Shown here: in pieces, positions 40,395-50,684 of the stretch
How positions within the stretch are numbered: position 1 is the first letter of the stretch
How the letters are laid out: each line of letters starts with the position of its first letter
DNA from: Prorocentrum cordatum
Taxonomy: Eukaryota; Sar; Dinophyceae; Prorocentrales; Prorocentraceae
Assembly (NCBI GenBank): GCA_963575745.1
Contig: CAUYUJ010001447.1
Coordinates: forward strand, 303,979-367,978
Direction: 5' to 3'
Length of the DNA stretch: 64,000 nucleotides
The notes under the pieces: model-generated
Seen by the model: only the letters and a program-made list of their open reading frames with translations
What the model was told of the DNA's origin: nothing
The model's database searches: none
Translations under genes and position numbers: made by a program

Positions 40395-42665
40395 TTGAAG
40401 ACAACTTCTTGGATACTACGCTTCTCTTGCCGTTGGCGCAGCGGAAAAAAAACACAGGCCCTGGATCAGCGAACTCACCTTGAAGTTCATCAGAGAGCGC
40501 GCAGATCTGGTTCCCTGTGGCAACTCGGAGTGCGAGAAGAGGTTGGCCAGACAAGTCGAAATCACAGCTCGTCGAGACCGGGCGGCTTGGCCCCAGATTC
40601 TCGCTGCGGACGGGCCGGGGGATTCGCTGCGCCAGCTGAATCGAAGGAGGTGCATGCAACAGTCGCGATTGCAACGCCACGTTGGGGAAGTAGTAAACAC
40701 TGAAGAACGAGCAGGGGCATGCGCCAATTTCTTCGAGCAAGTACACTGGACAATTTGGCATATGACCGTTCTGCCAGAGTCCTCCGAGAACGCCAAACCG
40801 CAGTTGGACACCGTTGAGACCACAAATTCGCGCAGCAGGAGCTGCGGAAGGCCACCTCGCGCATGTCGCTGGGCAAAAGCGTGCAAGAGAACGACACCCC
40901 GATCGGAACATAAAGTTCTGGCTTCTGCAGATGGTCAATGCCTGCAACCCCGTCTGGACGTCATGAACGAGTGCTTGGCTTCAGAAGCGCTCCCAGACGA
41001 CTGGGTGGCAGCGCGGGTGTCCATGGTCGTCTCAACAAGGATCTTTCTTACATGGACAGCTACAGACCGATCTGCTTAACGTGAGTTGCATACCAGTTGT
41101 TTGCCAGCATGCTGAAGCAGAGGTTCCTTCGGGGGCCCTCAAACGGGGTGGTGACCACACCGTGCGGTGAGTCGGTGGGGATTCGGGGTCACTGCGCGGT
41201 TTTGGGACTCGGGTCGTTCTCCGAGGACGTCTCGGGCGACTGGGGCATCCGAGGTCCCAAGACCGTGCGGTGACGGACCGTGCGGTGAGGTCTTGGGGGA
41301 TTTCGAGGTCACCGCACGGTCTGTCACCGCACCGTTTCGGGACTCCAAATTCCTAGACGCTGGACTGGGCAGCCGTATTTGGCAATCGCAATGCGGCTTT
41401 CGTGCCAGGCGTTGCGCTGAAAACGCCATCGTCATAGCCACGGGCATTTTGAGTTCGCATACGCAAAAACGCAACGGGTCGGTGTCTTTCCTGCCGCTGG
41501 GCTGGTGGAAGGCCTTCGGCAGCGTGCACACTGAGCGCCTGCTACATGCGTTCGCACGTTTCGGTATCACGCCTACACGCGTGCGCGCCATCCGCTACAT
41601 CATGATGACCAGGCGCTTCTTCGTGGATGGTTTCGTTATCGAGTCGGAGGAGCGGCTGCAGCAATGGGGAGGATCGCAAGGATGCGCACGAGACCTGTCG
41701 TTGCTCATTGCAGTAATGGCAGCCTTGGTGGAGGATGCCGTCGCCATGGTTCTAGGGCCAGCGGCGGAGGCACACCGACGCAAACGATCCGCCGATGTTG
41801 CCTTCGCCGATGGCACGACGCGCTGCTCTCGGGTGCCGCAGCCGAGCGTGTCCAACGGTTCGCCGAGGGAGTGGTCCGCGCGGGCAGCGCATACGGTCTC
41901 AAGCTGTACTCCAACAAATTCCAACTGTGGCAGGCGAGCTCGCGCTAGCTGGTGCTGTGTGCATTGCGGGGAGGCCCATGCCGAGCGAGGGTGCCACTGT
42001 GTGTGTATCTCGTTTCTTCGCTGTCGGTGGACGGTAGAATTCACCAAACATGGTTCACCGAACTGGGCCGGCAGATGCAGAGTTCTGGACACTCTGGCAA
42101 GTTCGGACGCATTCCTCTCTGCCGCCTCAGCGACGCCTTCTGCTTTACCAGTCGCTTGTCGAATCCAAGCTGCTGTTCGCACTGCCATTCCGCAGATTCG
42201 ACGGATTCCAGGCTAGGTGCCTCGGGCGAGTCTGACACATACAGCCATCTCTCGTCTCCAGAATATCCAACGCCACTTTTTTGCACAGCGCGGGTCTCGA
42301 GACAGCTTGTGAGCAATTCCGACGCAGACGAGTTCTTCTAGTGGCGTCTGTCCTGAGCCAGCCAGAAGGCTCATTCATGCGCAAGGTCACGTTCAAACTG
42401 GGCCTCCTCTTCCGCCTCCCCGCCGCCGACTGGCACGTCCGCCGAGTTGGAATACCAAGGAAATGGTGGGTCCGCAGTGTCTTGCCCGACGCAGACCGGT
42501 TGGCTGGGGACAGCAGCCGGCTTCAAGATGCAGTGGGTGGCGCCTCCCCGTGGCGACACGAAGTGCGCTATGTTCGTTTCGTGTTGAGATGCCAATATGC
42601 GCGCCCATGGGCTGCCACAGCCTACGGCACGAACGATTCAGCGAACATCATTCTTGGTTTTACGC
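40395..42665 (+). pseudogene. LINE 3: RT retrotransposon relic split by a TIR element
   Basis: Linker PWISELTLKFIRERADL (40,460-40,510) and the pre-RT region up to SYRPICLT (41,058-41,080), MLKQRFL (41,111), then an inserted TIR element (41,130-41,348). RT resumes with AGLGSRIWQSQCGF (41,358). Motif A is FLPLGWWKAFGSV (41,488; Gly where Asp is catalytic), motif B GGSQGCARDLSLL (41,668), motif C ADVAFADGTT (41,795), then YGLKLYSNKFQLW. The C-terminal part has LYQSLVESKLLFAL (42,140) and VSRISNATFLHSAGLE. No upstream endonuclease was found. The 3' end runs into a CCT tract at 42,668. Confidence 0.8.
41130..41348. mobile_element. TIR family R element inserted in the RT of LINE 3
   Basis: The left end CTCAAACGGGGTGGTGACCA, CACCGTGCGGTGAG and the reverse complement of the right end CCCGAAACGGTGCGGTGACA, GACCGTGCGGTGAC form a TIR of about 37 bp. 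TTCCT lies at both edges of the LINE sequence (41,124 and 41,350). Removing it rejoins MLKQRFL to AGLGSRIWQSQCGF. Its right half contains GTCTTGGG (41,290-41,297), the unoccupied counterpart of a T insertion at 45,133. Confidence 0.8.
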
Positions 42666-42800
42666 TGGTCCTCCTCCTCCTCCTTCCCCTCCTCCTCCTC
42701 CTCCTCCTCCTTCTCTTCCTCCTCCCCCCCTGTTCCTCTTCCTCCTGCCCCCTCCCTCCTCTTCCTTCTCCTGTTTCCTCTTCCCGCCCTTTTTCGCGAG
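42666..42800. repeat. (CCT)n tract at the 3' end of LINE 3
   Basis: CCT and CTTCCTCC repeats begin directly after TTTTACGCTGGTC, the last LINE-like bases. Confidence 0.88.
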
Positions 42801-43012
42801 GAGGCCGTGGCGCGAGTGGAGAAGCTGCGCCCGGGGATGGCGGATCCGCGCCGGCGGGCCGCCGTGCTGCAGGTCTTGAGAGGAGAGGCCTCGCACGCCT
42901 TTCGCGGGGCGCCCCCGCTGAGGAGGGGAAGGAGGAAGATGAGGCGGAGGAGGAGGAGGAGGAGGAGGAGGAGAAGGAGGGTGAGATGGAGGAGCCGGAG
43001 GAGGAAGAAGCA
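42801..43012. other. Short unassigned stretch, then (GGA)n tract
   Basis: 42,801-42,920 is GC-rich and unassigned (a frame reads GGRGASGEAAPGDGGSAPAG). 42,921-43,012 is purine-rich (GGAGGAGGAGAAGG), opposite in strand sense to the CCT tract 150 bp upstream. Confidence 0.6.
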
Positions 43013-43073
<61 letters not shown>

Positions 43074-43436
43074 CTGATGCTGATGCTGATGCTGATGCTG
43101 ATGCTGATGCTGACAGTGATGATGGTGATGCTGATGATGTCGATGTTGATGATGATGATGGTGATGGTGAGGATGCTGATTATTCTGATGATGCTGCTGA
43201 TCATGCTGGTGACGGTGGTAGTGATGGTGATTATGATGGGGATGGTGGTGATGATGGTGATGTGATGATGATTGGGATGATGATTGGGATGATGATGATG
43301 ATGATTATGATGATGATGATGATGATCCTGATGGTGATGGTGATGATTCTGATGATGATGACGATGATGATGATGATGATGATGGTGGTGATGATGCTGA
43401 TGATGATGACGATGATTCTGATGACGATTTTGATGG

Positions 43437-43497
<61 letters not shown>

Positions 43498-43606
43498 CTT
43501 GATGGTGATGGTGATGATGCGGATTATGGTGATGATGCTGCTGATCATGCTGATGACGGTGGTGGTGATGGTGATGGTGATGGGGATTGTGGTGATGATG
43601 GTGATG

Positions 43607-43639
<33 letters not shown>

Positions 43640-43778
43640 CGATGATGATGATGATGATGAGGGTGGTGATTGGGATCCTGATGATGATAATCCTGATGGT
43701 GATGTGTGATGATGATGGGGATTGATGGTGATGGGGATTGTGGTGATGATGGTGATGTGATGATGATGATGACGATGG

Positions 43779-43815
<37 letters not shown>

Positions 43816-44193
43816 CCTGATGGTGATGGTGATGATTCTGATGATGATGACGATGATGATGATGATGATGGTGGTGATGATGCTGATGATGATGACGATG
43901 ATTCTGATGACGATTTTGATGGTGATGATGATGATGATGACGATGATGATGATGATGCTGATGCGGAGGATGATGATGGTGAGTATGATGATGATGATGA
44001 CGATGATGATGATGATGCTGATGATGCTGACGATGATGCTGATGAGGTCGTTGATGCTGATGACGATGATGCTTATGGTGGTGATGATGATGATGATGAT
44101 GCTGATGATGATGATGATGGTGATGATGATGCTGCTGCTGATGATGATGATGATGACGATGATGATGATGATGATGATGATGATGACGATAAC

Positions 44194-44236
<43 letters not shown>

Positions 44237-44377
44237 CTGATGCTGATGCTGATGATGCTGATGATGATGATGATGATGCTGATGATGATTATGATGATGA
44301 TAATGATGATGACGACGACGATGATGATGATGCTGATACTGATGATGATGGTGGTGGTGGTAATGATGATGATGATC

Positions 44378-44421
<44 letters not shown>

Positions 44422-44488
44422 CCTGATGCTGATGCTGATGCTGATGCTGATGCTGATGCTGCTGCTGCTGATGATGATGATGCTGATG

Positions 44489-44559
<71 letters not shown>

Positions 44560-44655
44560 GTGATGATGATTCTGATGATGATGATGATGATGATGCTGAT
44601 GATGATGATGATGATGATGATGATGACGATGATGGTGATGATGATGCTGATGTCG
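43013..44655. repeat. Giant (GAT/ATG)n microsatellite, 1.64 kb
   Basis: Made almost only of GATGAT with GCTGAT, GGTGAT, GACGAT and CCTGAT variants. A block of about 330 bp (GTGATTGGGATCCTGATGATG-like and GATGACGATTTTGATGG) is repeated around 43,260-43,450 and 43,740-43,930, so it grew by block duplication as well as slippage. Poly-Met, poly-Asp and poly-His open frames are by-products. Confidence 0.96.
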
Positions 44656-44980
44656 AGGAGGATGAGGAGGACGAGGCGGAGGAGAGGTAGGCTGCAGGGT
44701 GGCCGGGGAGAGATGGCTTCATCCTCCTCCCCCTCCTCGTCCCTTCCCTCTTCTCATCCCCCCCTCTTTTCTCCGCCTCCCCATCTCCCCGTGCAAAGAC
44801 TGGAGATCCAGGACAGAAGGCGCGGCTGGCGGAGGTCAGCCGCAGTCGTGCTGCATGCTCTTGCCGCGCTCTCCCGGCGCGGCCACGGGGATCTGCAGAG
44901 TCCGAGAGCCTGCATAGACCAGGGCGGGTGCTGGTCAACCAGGGCCTCCCGACCGCGGGCGGGCTCGATTGCCCCCCAGG
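44656..44980. other. Unassigned stretch
   Basis: A frame without stops from about 44,790 reads VQRLEIQDRRRGWRRSAAV. It may be an exon fragment; no family recognised. Confidence 0.35.
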
Positions 44981-45365
44981 CGGTGCGGTGACCACATCGC
45001 GACGCGAGTCAGCGGGGATTTGGGGAGATCGGAGGGTTGTGGTGCTCGGGTCGCTCTTCGAGGGCGTCTCGGGCGACCAGCCCCGAGGTTCCCAGAACGA
45101 TGCGGTGACCGACCGTGCGGTGAGGTCTTGGGTTAAGTCGGGCGTGTCCCTCTACATGGGGATTCTCGACGAAAAATAAAAGATACCCCAAACATAGTAA
45201 CAACAATAGTCCCAAAATAGTCTGGGGACTATTTTTTGAGCATTTTTGTGTCATTCTGGGGCACTTTTGGGGTATTGTTCTATTCTTCGTCGACAGTCCC
45301 CCTGTAGGGGGACAGGCCCGCTTTAAGTCCTGGGGGATGTCGAGGTCACCGCGCGCTTGCCACCA
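44981..45365. mobile_element. TIR family R element, copy 2, with nested T element
   Basis: GGTGCGGTGACCACATCGCG, GCTCGGGTCGCTCTTCGAGG, GGGCGTCTCGGGCGACCAG and GACCGTGCGGTGAGGTCTTG match the 41-kb R copy. After the T element (45,133-45,326) the R sequence resumes with GGGGGATGTCGAGGTCACCG. Confidence 0.8.
45133..45326. mobile_element. TIR family T, copy h (194 bp, type copy)
   Basis: TTAAGTCGGGCGTGTCCCTC at the left. The reverse complement of the right end is TTAAAGCGGGCCTGTCCCCC. The match continues through TACATGGGGATTCTCGACGA / TACAGGGGGACTGTCGACGA, a TIR of about 48 bp. It is flanked by GTCTTGGG (45,125-45,132) and GTCCTGGG (45,327-45,334), an 8-bp duplication with one change. The paralogous R copy has a single GTCTTGGG at 41,290-41,297. 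No coding capacity. An 8-bp duplication is usual for hAT-type transposases, but the superfamily is not proven. Confidence 0.93.
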
Positions 45366-46190
45366 ACCGGGCGCCCCCCTCCCAGGGCTTAGGGCTCCGC
45401 CTCGCGCCGCTCCGCCGCGTGCATCGCGGAGGCCCTGCGCGGAGGAGCGCCGTGCCGGCTCGGGCGGAGGCGGAGCGCGCCTCGCACTATAGGCGAAGGG
45501 GGTCCGCCGCGCCTCGGGCGCCCGCGCGCGGCGGCCGCCGCGGGCCGCGCGATTCGGCCGCGTCGGATAGACATACCGTCGGGGCCCTGAAGAGGGAAAG
45601 CTTTTCGTTGGGGAGGGGCTCCGCGTGCCTTACGTGTTTCACAGCTTGCCTCAGGTTTTCCTGATGATTTCGACAAGAAGTCGAAGGTTAACTTATGGAA
45701 CAAAGGGGCCTCGTTCCTTATTTAGGGTTCCTCAGGTCAACGCCCCGACTGTAGGGCCGCTGGCATTCGAGCATTCGAGCGCGCCCTGCAGGCAGGCCTG
45801 GCTATGGGGATAAACGGTCTCCCGGGCTGGCTGGCCGCTCCCGGCCGTACGGTCGCAGGCGCGTCGCGGAGGGTGGCCAGGCCCGACCTGCGCTACGACG
45901 ACGAATGCTTGGCTGGTCCAGTCCAGGATGGTCGCAGGCGAGCGCTCGTACAGAGTCCATGGGCAAGATCATGTGGGCAGGCGCCCATGCCCACTCGAAT
46001 GTCGCCGCGCTCATCCAGGAGCTCAAGAGCCAGGCTGCCCATGAGCCTTGCCCTCCATGGACGCTGCTTCAATAACTCGACCGCGCTCTCCAAGGCGATC
46101 CAGACCGCGGTTGGGGCTCGGATCGGCTCGCCGCCTCCCGCATGCGACGACTCCCCGTGCCAGGCCGCGAAGACCTCGCGCGCATCCCTC
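45366..46190. other. GC-rich region with possible small exons
   Basis: Open frames include MGKIMWAGAHAHSNVAALIQ starting at 45,959 and ending LLQ-TAA at 46,068, with natural-looking residue use, and an Arg/Ala-rich frame at 45,419-45,664. Neither matches a family I recognise. A T element lies 300 bp downstream. Confidence 0.3.
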
Positions 46191-46323
46191 CCTCCCTCCT
46201 CCTCCTCCTCCGCCTCCTCCTCCTCCTCCTCCTCCGCCTCCTCCGCCTCCTCCGCCTCCTCCGCCTCCGCCTCCTCCTCCTCCGCCTCCTCCGCCTGCCC
46301 CTCCTCCTCCGCTCGGTGCAGCT
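46191..46323. repeat. (CCTCCG/CCT)n tract
   Basis: About 130 bp of CCTCCT and CGCCTCCTC repeats. Confidence 0.92.
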
Positions 46324-46491
46324 GAGAAGCGTCGGGCTCGGCCACATTGCAGCTCCAGCAGACGGTCCGTCGTGGCGCTCCAGCCCAAGGCCGCCGCCAC
46401 TGGGAGGAGCTCGGGCCCTCGCTCTGCCCACACACCGGTGGCCAGACGTGGCCTTGGCCGATTGGGTGGACGCAGCTGAGGAGCACTGGGA

Positions 46492-46674
46492 TGATGTCGG
46501 GCGTGTCCCCCTACAGGACGAAAATAACAAATACCCCCAAAATACCCCAAGAAGGTCAACAAATATTCAAACAATAGTCCCCAGCCTATGTTTTGACAAT
46601 TTTTGGGCAATTTTTGGGGGGTATTTTTTGTTTTTCGTCGAAAATCCCCCTGTAGGGGGACAGGCCCGACTTAA
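46492..46674. mobile_element. TIR family T, copy i (183 bp)
   Basis: GTCGGGCGTGTCCCCCTACA at the left; the reverse complement of the right end is TTAAGTCGGGCCTGTCCCCC. Inside are CGAAAATAACAAATACCCCC / TTTTTTGTTTTTCGTCG and CCCCAGCCTATG. Flanked by CACTGGGA (46,484-46,491) and CACTTGGA (46,675-46,682), again an 8-bp duplication with one mismatch. Confidence 0.88.
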
Positions 46675-46682
46675 CACTTGGA

Positions 46683-47515
46683 GGTTGCCCGGGAAGGCAG
46701 CAGTTGCTTGATGGAGACCACGGCGCGAGCCCTCACCGGCGGTGTCGCAGATGCTCTGAAAATGGCCTCTGCCGTGCTGCGGCAATCGGATATCATTCCA
46801 GTAGTTCGCAGTTGGCAGAAGCTGAAGTTGAGTTTCTCTGCGCGCATGCTGGATCTCGAGATCTATTTAACCTTATGCCGAGCATGTTGAGTCAATTCCA
46901 TGCTTTGGTACGCTGATATGCTACGAGTTGCTGCTGCATCGCTTCCAGCTGGTTCCCGGTGTGCCATCAATGTAGCTTCGCATTGGTCTGCACTGGGGTA
47001 CACACGGTCGAACATCGGGTGCCCAAAGCTATCCTTCACGCGTGGCTTGGCTGTATTGACGCGCCTGCCATCGGCAGTATGTCAGTCTGTGTGCTCTTGC
47101 GTGACTGCATGGTGTCTCATGGACCTAGAGAGTGTTCGCCCAGCTGCTTGCGCGGGCACTTGCTGGCAGAAGCCGGTCGGGGGAGGGCGTGCCTGCTCGA
47201 GGGCGTGCCGCCGGCAGAGCGGCGGCACTTCGGCGCCCACACTGCGCCAGCAACCCGCGCGCGTCCCAGCCCAAGCGCTGGCGCCCCAGGGGAAGCAGCT
47301 GGCAGGCACGAGTGCGGCAGTCTCCTCCGACGTGAATCAGGAGGGGAAAAAACACACAGACACAATGAATCGTCGATGCCCCAGAAAGTATGGGAAAATA
47401 TGGGAAGTGGGGGGGAAGACAAAAACCCATAACATATGGGAACATATGGGCCATCTATTTATTTGTGTGTATTTATTCTCTTGCACAGGGTGTCTAGAGC
47501 TCCGACCGCTTTATT
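46683..47515. other. Unassigned region
   Basis: No repeat family recognised. Frames of 60-150 codons occur on both strands but carry no recognised domain. Lower GC and mixed composition suggest it could be unrecognised mobile or genic DNA. Confidence 0.35.
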
Positions 47516-49262
47516 TTTCGCGACGCCCCCCCCCCCCCTCCAGTGGGACCTCTGCCCACAGCGCCCCCCAGTGGGACCTTCCCAGCGCCCCCCAGTGGTC
47601 CCCAGCGCCCCCCAGTGGGACCTCTGCCGACAGCGCCCCCCAGTGGGAGCTCCCCAGCGCACCCCAGTGGTCCCCAGCGCCCCCCAGTGGGACCTCTGCC
47701 CAGTGCCTCCTCCGCGCCCAGTGTCCCCTCCGCCCCGACGATTATTTTTCGCGACGCACCCCTCCCCCCACCTCAGTGGGACCTCCCCAGCGCTCCCCAG
47801 TGGCCCCCAGCGCCCCCCAGTGGGGCCTCCCCAGCCGCGCCCAGTGCCCCCTCCGCCCCGACGATTTTATTTTTCGCGACGCACCCCTCCTCCCCCCAGT
47901 GGGACCTCCCCAGCGCTCCCCAGTGGTCCCCAGCGCCCCCCAGCGGGGCCTCCCCAGCCGCGCCCAGTGCCCCCTCCGCCCCGACGATTTTATTTTTCGC
48001 GACGCACCCCCCCTCCCCCCAGTGGGACCTCCCCAGCGCTCCCCAGTGGTCCCCAGCGCCCCCCAGTGGGGTCTCCCCAGCCGCGCCCAGTGCCCCCTCC
48101 GCCCCGACGATTTTATTTTTCGCGACGCACCCCTCCTCCCCCCAGTGGGACCTCCCCAGCGCTCCCCAGTGGTCCCCAGCGCCCCCCAGTGGGGCCTCCC
48201 CAGCCGCGCCCAGTGCCCCCTCCGCCCCGACGATTTTATTTTTCGCGACGCACCCTCCCCCCCCCCAGTGGGACCTCCCCAGCGCCCCCCAGTGGTCCCC
48301 AGCGCCCCCCAGTGGGGCCTCCCCAGCCGCGCCCAGTGCCCCCTCCGCCCCGACGATTTTATTTTTCGCTCGCACCCTCCCCCCCCTCCCAGTGGGACCT
48401 CCCCAGCGCCCCCCAGTGGTCCCCAGCGCCCCCCAGTGGGGCTTCCCCAGCCGCGCCCTGTGCCCTCTCCGCCCCGACGATTTTATTTTTCGCGACGCAC
48501 CCCTCCCCCCCAGTGGGACCTCCCCAGCGCCCCCCACGTGGTCACCAGTGGGGCATCCCAGCCGCGCAGCCCCCTCCGCTCCACCAGTGGGGCCTCCCCA
48601 GCGCCCCCCCCCCACCCCCGCGCCCCCAGCGCCAGCGCGCCCAGTTGCCTCCTCCACCCCGGACGAGTTTATTTTGCGACGCAACCCTCCCCCCAGTGGG
48701 GCCTCCCCAGCGCCCCACATTGGTCCCCAGCGCCCCCCAGTCGGGCCTCCCCAGCCGCGCCCAGTGCCCCCTCCGCCCCGGCGATTTTATTTTTCGCGAC
48801 GCACCCCTCTCCTCACCCCAGTGGGACCTCCCCAGCGCTCCCCAGTGGTCCCCAGCGCCCTCCAGTGGGGCCTCCCCAGCCGCGCCTAGTGCCACCTCCG
48901 CCTCGACGATTTTATTTTTCGCGACGCACCCTTCTCCTTCCCCCCCCCCCTCCCCTAGTGGGGCCTCCCCAGCGCACCCCAGTGGCCCCCAGCGCCCCCC
49001 AGTGGGGCCTCCCCAGCCGCGCCCAGTGCACCCCCCCCGCACCGACGATTTATTTTTTCGCGACGCACACTCACCCCCCCCCAGTGGGACCTCCCAGCGC
49101 CCCCAGTGGCCCCCAGCGCCCCCCAGTGGGGCCTCCACAGCCGCGCCCCCCCCGCCCCGACGATTTTATTTTTCGCGACGCCCGTCCTCCTCCACCTCCT
49201 CCCAGCGCCCCTGTGGGACCTCCGCCCCGTGCCCCCTCGTTCCGAACACTTTATTCCGCGTC
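47516..49262. repeat. 120-bp minisatellite, about 14 copies
   Basis: Unit: CCCCAGTGGGACCTCCCCAG, CGCTCCCCAGTGGTCCCCAG, CGCCGCGCCCAGTGCC-type, then CCGCCCCGACGATTTTATTT and TTCGCGACGCACCC. Starts of successive units lie 119-121 bp apart (for example 47,886, 48,007, 48,128, 48,248). Because 120 is divisible by three, three + frames stay open for hundreds of codons. Each is a 40-residue repeat with no domain. Called a repeat, not a gene. Confidence 0.93.
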
Positions 49263-50380
49263 GCGACGCACGCCACCTCCCCCCTCCTCCCCACCTGGAT
49301 TGGGCCCCGCTGCTGGGCCCGGAGGGGCGATGTCTTGCCCCCTCTCCCCCCCTCCTCCTCCACCTCCTCCTCGTCCCCCTTCCTTTTCGTGCAAGAACCA
49401 TGGCAGACGTGCCACTTGTTGCCGGGGCGGATTCGGAGCTCCAGCTCACTCCGGGACGGCCCCATCGCCCAGGAAGGCCCCAACATGGGCCAAGAGAGCC
49501 CCGAGTCGCCGAACGATCGCTACAAGACGCCCGAAACGTCCCCAAGACGGCTCCCAAAGCCTCCGAGATGCCCTCAGAAGCGCTGAGAAAGGCGCCCCCC
49601 AAAAAAAACCTAAAGAGCAAACAAATGTCCAAACTACTTAAGGAAATGTGCAATGTTAGCATATTCCCCTTTTGGGCCTTCAGAGCGTCGCAGACGCCCC
49701 AAGAGAGCCCCAAAACGGCCCAGTGAGGCCCAAAATGGCCCAGGAGGCCCCCGGAAAAAAGGCCCAAAACGGCCCCAGGACGGGCCCAAGAGGCGCCCGA
49801 GAGGGCGCAGAGACGGCGGAAGAATTGCCGAAGACGGCCCAAGGCGCCTCCAGCAGGCTCCCAAAGGCCCCCAAGAGGCCTGAACAGGCCCCGAGACACT
49901 TCCAACTGGCCCCGAAGAGGCCCTCTGATGCCCCCTAAGAGGCCCCGGGAGTTTACAACAACGCATGTAAAACAAGCCTTGTACAGGCCCCCAAGCTGCC
50001 TCCAAGACCCCCCTCGAGAAGCCCAAAACCGGCCCCGACGCTTCCGCGGCGCTTACGTCTGAACACAAGCGCTGCAATACAAAAACTTATTCCGCGCTTT
50101 GACAGCTTCCCCCGTCTTCGGTGCCCTCCACATCCGTGATCTCGCAGGGGCCCGCAAGGGGCCGAGCGAAGGCCCCAAATACCCCAAAAGCGCGATGATT
50201 CCAAGAAGAGACCGGTGATGCACAAGGCCCGGCAAAGAACTGTGACGCAAACGGCTCTAGCAAAGCGCCTGTCAGAGAATGCGCCAAATCGGCGAGGTGC
50301 CAACCCAGAGAGGGCCAACACCTGGCCCCAAAGAGGCTTTCCAACAACCGCCGAACATGTCCAACAACCGCCAGAAATCT
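49263..50380. repeat. Short-period GGCCCAAGAGG-type repeats
   Basis: From about 49,440 to 50,350 the sequence is filled with degenerate 10-14 bp units (GGCCCCAAGAGGCC, CCCAAAACGGCCC). The reverse-complement counterpart (CTTGGGCCGTC) fills 59,350-60,600 and 62,285-62,600. 49,263-49,440 is unassigned. Confidence 0.7.
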
Positions 50381-50637
50381 CATCATCCTCGTCGTGCCCC
50401 TCCTTCTCCCCCTACCCCTCGTCCACTTCCCGCTTCCTCCTGCTCCTCCTCATCCTCAGCATCCTGCTACTCCTGCCCCTCCCTTCCCACCCCCCTTCAC
50501 CTCATTGTGATCCTCCTCCTCTTCTTCCTCTTCCTCATCCTACGCCGTCGCCTCCATTCCCACTCCTCATCATCATCCTCACCGCTCGCCGTCGTCGCCG
50601 GTCATGGCCGCCATCGCGCGCTTCCGGCATCAACGGA
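50381..50637. repeat. Polypyrimidine tract
   Basis: CTCCTTCTCCCCC, CCTCCTCATCCTC and TCCTCTTCTTCC repeats, followed by the inverted 43-bp motif at 50,638-50,684. Confidence 0.85.
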
Positions 50638-50684
50638 AGCGCCCCGGATCGGCGGCACTGGCCGGAGGCCACTACAATAGGTGA

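Noticed and set aside
42638-44995. Minus-strand frame of 785 codons rich in His and Ser
   Set aside because: Translation of the ATG/GAT microsatellite and the flanking CCT tract. Poly-His, poly-Ile and poly-Met appear in the other frames.
46900-49641. Open frame of 913 codons on the + strand
   Set aside because: Most of it is the 120-bp minisatellite read in a frame kept open by the unit length; two other frames are open too.
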